Origin: Clostridia bacterium
GTDB taxonomy: Bacteria > Bacillota_A > Clostridia > Christensenellales > Aristaeellaceae
DNA: 11,513 bases
Direction of reading: 5' to 3'
Assembly: GCA_017509065.1 (NCBI GenBank)
Contig: JAFWQM010000115.1
Span: forward strand, 1-11,513
Part shown: piece by piece, positions 6,213 to 11,513 of the stretch
Layout of the letters: each line of letters begins with the position of its first letter
Position numbering within the stretch: the stretch's first letter is position 1
Made by a program: the position numbers and the translations under genes
Notes under the pieces: generated by a model
Told to the model about the DNA's origin: nothing
Seen by the model: the letters and a program-made list of their open reading frames with translations, nothing else
Databases searched by the model: none

Positions 6213-7318
6213 GGTTCAGCCTCCTTGTATCTGCATAATTGCTCTGCTGCATCTATGAGTTGATATACACAGGGTTTTGCCTGCCTGTTTTCATCAAACA
6301 ACAGGGGATGCTGCTTGATCTTGGGCAGGTTCCGGTTCATGCCAAAGCCGTCCAGCCACGTCCTGTCGTCCGCCACGCCCCAGGTGGTCACGCAGTCGAT
6401 CACATCGGCGTAGTTTCGGTAAACCTCAAACAGCTTTACATAGATTTCATTGATCTTATCCAGCTTTTCGGGCGTCGCCTGCATGGCCTCCCGGATGTAT
6501 TCCTCAAAGCCAGGGTCCCCTGGCTTGAGCCGCCTGTCGCTTCGATTCAGGGTGGCCATCATGGAAACGTCCAGCTCCGTTATATGGATGCGCAGGCCCA
6601 GGCTCGCGTAGATTTCAATGGATCGCTTGAGCTCGTCGTAATCCGGGGCCGCGAAATAATGCTGCTGCATGCCCATACCGTCCACGCGGCAGCCCTTCTC
6701 CCGAAGATTGCGGATCAGGCTGACGATGCGATCCCGCTTTTCAGGCATGCATTCGTTGTAATCATTGTAGAAAAGCTGGGCGTCCGGGGCGGCGTACCTG
6801 TCCATGGAGCGGAAAGCCGCCTCGATGAACCCGGCCCCGCACAGCTTATAGTATTCGCTGTTTCGATAGACGGGGCTTTCTTCCTGCGTCTTTGCCGGGT
6901 CAATGGGATCATCCCGGGTAGCTTCATTGACCACGTCCCAGGCGTATACATCCCCGTTATACCGCTGGCACAGCGCCTTGCTGTGGGCGTCGATGCGGGC
7001 ATAAATCAGTTCGGGGGAAGCGGGACTGTCTCCGTCCCGATACATCCAGGCGGGCGTCTGATTGTGCCATACGGGCGCGTGGGCGCGAACCTTCACGCCC
7101 ATCTCCCGCGCCATGGCGACGATGGCATCCGCCCGCGCAAATTGAAACTGTCCCTCTTCCGGTTCCGTCAGCGCGTACTTCATTTCGTTCTCCGGCGTCA
7201 GGCTGCTGAAATGCTCAAGAAGCAGGCCGCGATACGCTGAAAGGCCGAAAGAAGATACCGCCGCGCCGATTTTGAAATATTTTTCATACGCTTTTGCCAG
7301 GGAAAAGACTTCGTTCAT
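6209..7318 (-). CDS. GH10 endo-1,4-beta-xylanase, intracellular
   Basis: GH10 enzymes are retaining endo-xylanases. Counted from the ATG at 7318 the protein has 369 residues. The acid/base is Glu132 in WDVVNEA and the nucleophile is Glu248 in HITELDV. Other GH10 marks are LTPENEMK (40-47), RAHAPVWHNQTP (78-89, including the usual His and Trp) and TTWGVADDRTWL near the C-terminus. No signal peptide, carbohydrate-binding module or linker is present, so it should act in the cytoplasm on oligomers brought in by a transporter. The frame stays open to an upstream ATG at 7345, but AAAAGGAG at 7327-7334 has proper eight-base spacing only to 7318. The stop overlaps the alcohol dehydrogenase start, and the MFS transporter gene lies 63 bp upstream. 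Confidence 0.93.
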   Translation of the reverse strand: MNEVFSLAKAYEKYFKIGAAVSSFGLSAYRGLLLEHFSSLTPENEMKYALTEPEEGQFQFARADAIVAMAREMGVKVRAHAPVWHNQTPAWMYRDGDSPASPELIYARIDAHSKALCQRYNGDVYAWDVVNEATRDDPIDPAKTQEESPVYRNSEYYKLCGAGFIEAAFRSMDRYAAPDAQLFYNDYNECMPEKRDRIVSLIRNLREKGCRVDGMGMQQHYFAAPDYDELKRSIEIYASLGLRIHITELDVSMMATLNRSDRRLKPGDPGFEEYIREAMQATPEKLDKINEIYVKLFEVYRNYADVIDCVTTWGVADDRTWLDGFGMNRNLPKIKQHPLLFDENRQAKPCVYQLIDAAEQLCRYKEAEP

Positions 7319-7326
7319 GTTCATTT

Positions 7327-7334
7327 CTCCTTTT
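7327..7334 (-). promoter_or_regulatory. Ribosome binding site that fixes the GH10 start
   Basis: On the - strand AAAAGGAG ends eight bases before the ATG at 7318. It is only two bases from the alternative ATG at 7324 and lies inside the frame that would begin at 7345, so it supports 7318 as the real start. Confidence 0.7.
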
Positions 7335-7381
7335 GTCCGTTTCAAAGTCTGGAAAGACGCATTTTCCGGAGATATGCAGGT

Positions 7382-8581
7382 TCACGGACCATGCTTCTTT
7401 CCCGTATTGATCGTCGCGGCATATGCGCTGTTGCAAAGGCCCAGGATCGCCGACAGGATGAACAGCGTTTCAATGCCCAGCGTTTTCCATATCCAGCCGC
7501 CGAACAGGGCGATGAAGATCGTAATCAGATGATTGACCGATACGCCGGTGGAGATGGTGGCCCGCACCTCGTCCGGGCTGTCCGAAATCGCCTGGACATA
7601 GACGTTGGAAGCCATGGACGCCAATGAAATGATGGAATCCAGAATATAGTTCACACAGCAGACAATGAAAGCCACGTTCATCGGAAAAATGTGATGCGCG
7701 AAGCCGTAGAAAAAGCAGACGATCACCAGGATCAGGGTATCCGCCACCATGACGGCTTTATAGCCGATCCTGTCAATGATTTTCCCCACCATCGGCGAAA
7801 CGAAGAAGCCGAAGATGGAGGTAACGGCAAACAGCGCGCTGATGGTCATGGCGTTCGCCCCATAGAACAGCACCAGCACATAGGGGCCAAAGGTGAAAAA
7901 CACTTGTTTCCGCGCGCCGTAAAACACTTCCAGCATATAATACTTGGTGAATTTTTTGCGGAAGTAGAAGCGCCGCTTGTTTTCGTCCGGAGCGCTGTCG
8001 CCTTTGACGCGCAGGCTGGAAAGGAAGCCTAGGCCGATGATGCCCGCGCTGACGGCGAACACCGCGCGGTACACCTCCGGCGAAGCCTTCACCAGGAAAA
8101 ACGTGCCGATGATGAGCAGATACCCCGCCAGTGTGCCGATCTGCTGAGCGGCGTTTTGCAGACCCAGCGCTTCCCCGTTCCTTCCCTCTTTTGAATACTG
8201 GAGCGAAAGCGTGTTGCGCATGCCAAGCTGCATATGGTCGCCCAGGGAATATACGAAAATGCACAGAATTACCAGCACGCGGCTGGCGGTCACCAAAGCC
8301 TGCGCCGCCATACCGGCGAGCATGAACAGCGCGCCTAACTTGTAGATGCGTTCCGCCGAGAACATATACAGCACTGCCAATATAAATATAAGCAGCAGGC
8401 CCGGCAATTCCCGGAAGAACTCGGAAACGCCCTTGTCGAAACCGGACATGCCCACGATTTCGGCCAGATAGTTGTCGATGACGCCCTTGTACAGACCATA
8501 CGCCAGGCCGAAGGTAATGATCGACAGAAAGAATGCCCGGTACTTGGATTCAGGCTTGAACGCCGCCTCTAATCGTTTCAT
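7382..8581 (-). CDS. Major facilitator superfamily (MFS) transporter
   Basis: The 399-residue protein has about twelve hydrophobic segments in two halves, separated by a charged stretch near 193-215 (KGDSAPDENKRRFYFRKK). It also has the typical MFS cytoplasmic loop PMVGKIIDRIGYK near residue 265. There is no signal peptide or extra domain. The substrate cannot be read from sequence. Its position directly upstream of an intracellular GH10 xylanase suggests import of xylo-oligosaccharides or related plant compounds. However, many MFS proteins of this general type export small molecules, which would fit the neighbouring nitroreductase and reductases. The ATG at 8581 has only a weak AGGA far upstream (8594-8597), so translation may be modest or the start imprecise. 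Confidence 0.87.
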   Translation of the reverse strand: MKRLEAAFKPESKYRAFFLSIITFGLAYGLYKGVIDNYLAEIVGMSGFDKGVSEFFRELPGLLLIFILAVLYMFSAERIYKLGALFMLAGMAAQALVTASRVLVILCIFVYSLGDHMQLGMRNTLSLQYSKEGRNGEALGLQNAAQQIGTLAGYLLIIGTFFLVKASPEVYRAVFAVSAGIIGLGFLSSLRVKGDSAPDENKRRFYFRKKFTKYYMLEVFYGARKQVFFTFGPYVLVLFYGANAMTISALFAVTSIFGFFVSPMVGKIIDRIGYKAVMVADTLILVIVCFFYGFAHHIFPMNVAFIVCCVNYILDSIISLASMASNVYVQAISDSPDEVRATISTGVSVNHLITIFIALFGGWIWKTLGIETLFILSAILGLCNSAYAATINTGKKHGP

Positions 8582-8613
8582 GCGCTTTGACCGTCCTAAA
8601 CTGTTTCATTCCG

Positions 8614-9141
8614 TCAGAAAAAACGGACGACTTCATCCAACTCCTTGCGAGGCCGCACAGACGGTTCCGCGCTGCGTTTGCCAACCGCAATAACGGACAT
8701 GATTTCTTCGTTTTCCGGGATACGAAGCTTTTCCCGGATCACATCGGCGTCCCGTATCCCCATAATCAGGGTATCATATCCGGCGTTTGCGGCGGCCAGC
8801 ACCAGATAAGCGTCATGCAGGCCCAAGTCATACGCGCCCCAGCCGTTTCCGATTTCGTTGACGGGGGTTTCTCCATTGAAGCCCACCATGTTCTTTACAT
8901 AGGTGGTCACGATTAGCGCGGCATGGGCAGAACTGTTTTGGTTAAAAGAAGGCAGCGCGGAAGCGCGGAGGTCTTCCAGGATTTCCGGCGTTTCCACCGC
9001 ATAGCAGCGGGCGGTCTGCTGATTCTTCCAGGAGGGGGCCTGCTGGGCCTGTTTGAGAATCTCGATGAGCGTTTCGTGATCGATCCCCGCGCTGTATCCG
9101 CGGACGCTCCGCCGGGCCATAATCAATTCTTTGAATTCCAT
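8614..9141 (-). CDS. Nitroreductase family protein
   Basis: This 175-residue protein is a compact FMN-dependent nitroreductase-family enzyme. The N-terminal MARRSVRGY (8-16) supplies the arginine and serine residues that grip the FMN phosphate. APSWKNQQ (35-42) and the GAYDLGLHDAYLVLAAANAGYDTLIMG segment, containing the dimer helix, follow the family order. The final MSVIAVGKR strand completes the fold. Such enzymes reduce nitroaromatics, quinones, enones or flavins with NAD(P)H, and some are dehydrogenases for other substrates. The GAAGGGAA at 9147-9154 is a moderate ribosome binding site. The gene lies 29 bp after the aldo/keto reductase and 32 bp before the MFS transporter. No truncation is seen; the length is at the short end of the family. 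Confidence 0.87.
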   Translation of the reverse strand: MEFKELIMARRSVRGYSAGIDHETLIEILKQAQQAPSWKNQQTARCYAVETPEILEDLRASALPSFNQNSSAHAALIVTTYVKNMVGFNGETPVNEIGNGWGAYDLGLHDAYLVLAAANAGYDTLIMGIRDADVIREKLRIPENEEIMSVIAVGKRSAEPSVRPRKELDEVVRFF

Positions 9142-9170
9142 CGTTGTTCCCTTCTTTCTATGAATCTTTG

Positions 9171-10295
9171 TCAGGCATCCAGTTTAGCAGACGCTTCCCT
9201 GAGCAGCTCAATGATCGGCAGATGCTGGGGACACACTCCCTCGCACTGTCCGCAGCCGATACATGCCGACGCGCGCCCGTGCCCCTGGCCGATCAGGCCG
9301 CCGTAAAACGCCTTGGGCCGGAATACGTCGCCGTACAGATTCATGGTATTGATGGCGCGGAACACGTCGGGAATGGAAATGTTCATGGGGCAGCCGGGCG
9401 TACAGTACCGGCAGGACGTGCAGCCGATCTGCGGCACGTTCAGCATGATGGTTTTGACCTTTTCCACCAGCGCTTTTTCTTCTTCGGTCAGCGGTTCAAA
9501 GTGCGCGAATGTGCCGATGTTGTCCTTCATCTGTTCTTCCGTGCTCATGCCGGAAAGAATGGTCATCACGCCGGGCAGGGAGCCCACGAAGCGCAGCGCC
9601 CAGGAAGCGATAGATGCGTCGGGCCGAACCGCTTTGTACATTGCTTCCAGTTCCGGCGTCAGCTTGGCCAGGGTGCCGCCCTTCACCGGCTCCATGATGA
9701 TCATGGGAATATTCCGGCTGTGCAGGATCTCATACAGCTCCCCGGAACGAACCACCGGGTTCTTCCAGTCCGCATAGTTTAATTGGATCTGAACAAACTC
9801 CACCTCAGGATGGGCGTCCAGAATTTGGGTCAGATAGGCCGGGCTTCCGTGGAAGGAGAAGCCGAAATGCCTGATCTTTCCTTCCGCCTTTTTTTGCAGG
9901 CCCCAATTGTAGCAGTCCAGGCGCTCGTAGGTTTCGCCGTTCCCGCCGTCCTCAATGGAATGAAGCAGATAGAAATCGAAGTAATCCACGCCACACCGTT
10001 CCATCTGTTCGTTGAAAATGCGGTCCCGGTCCTCCTCATTTTTCATGCACCAGGCGGGCAGCTTGGTGGCCAGCATGAACCGATCCCGGGGATACCGTTT
10101 GACCAGCGCTTCCTTGATAGCCTTTTCGGAATTGCCGCCATGATACACATAAGCGGTATCAAAGTAATTCATCCCCGCATGCATGTAGGCATCCACCATA
10201 TGGCAGACATGCTCGATGTCGATTTTCCCTTCCTTCTCAGGCAGCCGCATCAGCCCGAAGCCTAACTTCGGCATGGTATCCAATTGAATGCTCAT
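9171..10295 (-). CDS. Aldo/keto reductase with C-terminal 4Fe-4S ferredoxin domain
   Basis: The N-terminal about 280 residues form an aldo/keto reductase barrel with a full catalytic tetrad: Asp46 and Tyr51 in NYFDTAYVYH, Lys78 in ATKLP and His112 in LLHS. The C-terminal about 85 residues add two iron-sulfur motifs. The first is C292-x2-C295-x2-C298-x3-C302, and the second is C345-x2-C348-x2-C351-x3-C355 followed by Pro. This pattern fits two 4Fe-4S clusters, so the enzyme can exchange electrons with ferredoxin-type partners as well as a nicotinamide. This fused architecture is well known in anaerobic Firmicutes but rarely characterised. It is cytoplasmic and its substrate is unknown. The ATG at 10295 has AGGAAG nearby upstream, and the gene is 27 bp after the VOC gene. 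Confidence 0.92.
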   Translation of the reverse strand: MSIQLDTMPKLGFGLMRLPEKEGKIDIEHVCHMVDAYMHAGMNYFDTAYVYHGGNSEKAIKEALVKRYPRDRFMLATKLPAWCMKNEEDRDRIFNEQMERCGVDYFDFYLLHSIEDGGNGETYERLDCYNWGLQKKAEGKIRHFGFSFHGSPAYLTQILDAHPEVEFVQIQLNYADWKNPVVRSGELYEILHSRNIPMIIMEPVKGGTLAKLTPELEAMYKAVRPDASIASWALRFVGSLPGVMTILSGMSTEEQMKDNIGTFAHFEPLTEEEKALVEKVKTIMLNVPQIGCTSCRYCTPGCPMNISIPDVFRAINTMNLYGDVFRPKAFYGGLIGQGHGRASACIGCGQCEGVCPQHLPIIELLREASAKLDA

Positions 10296-10322
10296 GACTC
10301 CGTCTTCCTTTCGTTTTTTCGT

Positions 10323-10793
10323 TCAGTCAGCTTTTCCGTAGCTTTCCAGCAGCTCCACGATGCATTTCAGATCGGGCGCGTCCAAATAGTTGTATTCGCC
10401 GCTTCCGTCCCCATAGATTCCGTGCTGTACCAGCCGGAGGCCGTTCTTTTCCGCGTTTTCTACCTGGGTTTTGGAATCCTTCACCTGGAAGGCCAGATGG
10501 TGCATGCCTTCGCCGTGTTCGTTCAGGAAATTCCGCCAGGTGGAAGGTTCCTCGTTGGGCTGGATCAGTTCGATTTGCAGCCCCGGCCCCACGTCGAAGA
10601 AAGCCAGCAGGGAATTGGCCTTGGGGGGCCGGTTTTCCCTCAAATACAGTCTGCGTGATTTCGTAATCGCCGAGGGCTGGGTGGGCGGCACGTCCATGCC
10701 TAAGAAAGCGGCCCATTTTCTCTTGGTTTCCTCGATGTCCTTCACGATAAAGCCTACCTGCGCTACCAGATGCGTACCAACGATGCCTGCCAT
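10323..10793 (-). CDS. VOC (glyoxalase/bleomycin resistance/dioxygenase) superfamily protein
   Basis: From the ATG at 10793 this is a 156-residue protein with two vicinal-oxygen-chelate repeats. The likely metal ligands are Gln12 (AQVGFIVKDIE), Glu75 (LQIELIQP), His99 (GMHHLAFQV) and Glu147 (CIVELLES). A Gln/Glu/His/Glu set is that of human glyoxalase I, while methylmalonyl-CoA epimerases are also close in the HHLAF motif; neither activity can be assigned. VOC enzymes act on small carbonyl or aromatic molecules using a bound divalent metal. The start is fixed by AAGGAGG at 10802-10808 with eight-base spacing; the open frame could run back to 10838 but those codons include the ribosome binding site. 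It lies 38 bp after the SDR gene. Confidence 0.88.
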   Translation of the reverse strand: MAGIVGTHLVAQVGFIVKDIEETKRKWAAFLGMDVPPTQPSAITKSRRLYLRENRPPKANSLLAFFDVGPGLQIELIQPNEEPSTWRNFLNEHGEGMHHLAFQVKDSKTQVENAEKNGLRLVQHGIYGDGSGEYNYLDAPDLKCIVELLESYGKAD

Positions 10794-10801
10794 ATTGTTT
10801 T

Positions 10802-10808
10802 CCTCCTT
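10802..10808 (-). promoter_or_regulatory. Ribosome binding site that fixes the VOC gene start
   Basis: AAGGAGG on the - strand ends eight bases before the ATG at 10793. It lies within the apparent upstream extension of the frame, which makes the longer version unlikely. Confidence 0.75.
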
Positions 10809-10831
10809 AAAGAACTGTTTTGAAGAATCTT

Positions 10832-11512
10832 CTACCACGGATACGCTTCCCCGGTATATGTGATGAACACAGGCCCGTCCTTGTCGTGGCGTTTGGTTTC
10901 AAACAGCAGCCGCAGGGTTTCCGCGTGTTCGTAGGGGTCCAGCGGCGCTTCGTTTTTGCCGGGATTGGTGCGCATCCAACCGGGATGGAGGCAGATGATG
11001 TTCAGGTTCGGGTCATCTTTGAAATAGTTGCGCAGGGTCATGGTGAGCATGTTCAGGGCGGCCTTTTCTGTACCGTAATCCAGATAGAAGGTGCGGTGGC
11101 ATTTTCCGATGCTGCCCGCCTCCGAGGAAATATTCACTACCAACGCGCCTATTTCGCTCTTTTTCAGCAGCGGCAGGAACGCCTTGACCACCCGGATGGG
11201 GCCCACCGCTCCCACATTGACGGCGGGAGCAATGAGATCCAGATCGAAATCAGACAGCTCCTTCATGGTGTCCGCCGAAGCGGTGGTGGCATTGTTGATG
11301 ATGAGATCAATGTGATCCGTCCATCTGGCGGCTTCCTCTGCGGCGGCGTTCACCGAGGCTGTGGAGGCAATGTCCATTGTGAGGATATGCAGCCGATCCG
11401 GGTATTCCTTTTGCAGGGCTTCCAGTGCCTCCGATGGGCGGCGGATGCTGGCGAATACCCGGTCGCCGTTTTCCAAATAGCGCCTTACCAGATTGAAGCC
11501 CAAAGCGTAAGG
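10832..11512 (-). CDS. Short-chain dehydrogenase/reductase (5' end cut by window)
   Basis: This is most of a classical SDR, a Rossmann-fold NAD(P)-dependent oxidoreductase. The visible frame runs off the right edge, so about ten or more N-terminal residues, including most of the TGxxxGxG loop, are missing; only its tail (ALGFNLVRRYL) is seen. Counting from the TTG at 11503, the motif IINNAT replaces the usual NNAG (68-73). The catalytic Asn is probably Asn97, Ser126 or Ser127 lies in VNISSEAG, and the Tyr143-xxx-Lys147 pair is in YGTEKAAL. CLHPGWMRTN after the active site matches the usual PG...T element. It is intact to its stop, is the first visible gene of the - strand block, and is 38 bp from the VOC gene. 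Substrate is unknown. Confidence 0.88.
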   Translation of the reverse strand, partial: PYALGFNLVRRYLENGDRVFASIRRPSEALEALQKEYPDRLHILTMDIASTASVNAAAEEAARWTDHIDLIINNATTASADTMKELSDFDLDLIAPAVNVGAVGPIRVVKAFLPLLKKSEIGALVVNISSEAGSIGKCHRTFYLDYGTEKAALNMLTMTLRNYFKDDPNLNIICLHPGWMRTNPGKNEAPLDPYEHAETLRLLFETKRHDKDGPVFITYTGEAYPW

Positions 11513-11513
11513 C

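Noticed and set aside
6239..7240. A 333-codon open frame on the + strand
   Set aside because: It is antisense to the GH10 xylanase, which has both catalytic glutamates. The translation is low in complexity, with no recognisable domain or ribosome binding site.
7319..7345. Longer GH10 start at 7345 (nine extra residues)
   Set aside because: The ribosome binding site AAAAGGAG falls inside this extension and is properly spaced only to 7318.
9144..9782. A 212-codon open frame on the + strand
   Set aside because: Antisense to the aldo/keto reductase whose barrel and iron-sulfur motifs are complete; no independent coding signal.
10794..10838. Longer VOC start at 10838 (fifteen extra residues)
   Set aside because: The extension contains the AAGGAGG site for 10793, overlaps the end of the SDR gene, and does not resemble VOC sequence.

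Overview
The window reads as a gene-dense stretch of a moderately GC-rich Gram-positive anaerobe, most likely a gut- or rumen-type member of the Clostridia. This is inferred from the strong AGGAGG-type ribosome binding sites, the AzlCD and STAS proteins, the ferredoxin-like aldo/keto reductase, and two signal-less xylan enzymes. The genus cannot be named from sequence alone. I found no RNA gene, insertion sequence, CRISPR array or origin.

The layout is two co-directional blocks that converge near 4.65 kb. Left block (+ strand, 2-4603): a 5'-cut Nudix hydrolase; a 94-residue protein of unknown function; a histidine phosphatase with a variant active-site motif; a STAS-domain anti-anti-sigma-like protein; a YciI-like protein; the stump of a short-chain dehydrogenase gene; a small DUF3006-like protein; the AzlC/AzlD branched-chain amino acid exporter; and a GH8 reducing-end xylose-releasing exo-oligoxylanase. 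A GC-rich hairpin with a T-rich tail follows. Several junctions are ATGA stop/start overlaps, so the block is probably transcribed in one or a few long messages.

Right block (- strand, read from 11512 down to 4709): a short-chain dehydrogenase cut by the window edge; a VOC/glyoxalase-fold protein; an aldo/keto reductase with a two-cluster ferredoxin tail; a small nitroreductase; an MFS transporter; an intracellular GH10 endo-xylanase; a YqhD/BdhA-like iron-containing alcohol dehydrogenase; and an antibiotic-biosynthesis-monooxygenase (ABM) domain protein. Gaps are -4 to about 63 bp, which suggests one operon whose promoter lies outside the window.

The most coherent biological theme is cytoplasmic handling of xylo-oligosaccharides. 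GH10 could shorten imported oligomers and GH8 could remove xylose from their reducing ends. The xylanase is embedded among several oxidoreductases and small-molecule enzymes. My inference is that these may deal with reactive carbonyl, quinone or phenolic compounds that accompany plant cell wall sugars, or run a fermentative redox balance. The sequence does not prove this. The clearest oddity is the SDR stump at 2194-2319: it keeps the start and cofactor-binding glycine motif, loses the rest of the enzyme, and its last codons carry the ribosome binding site of the next gene.
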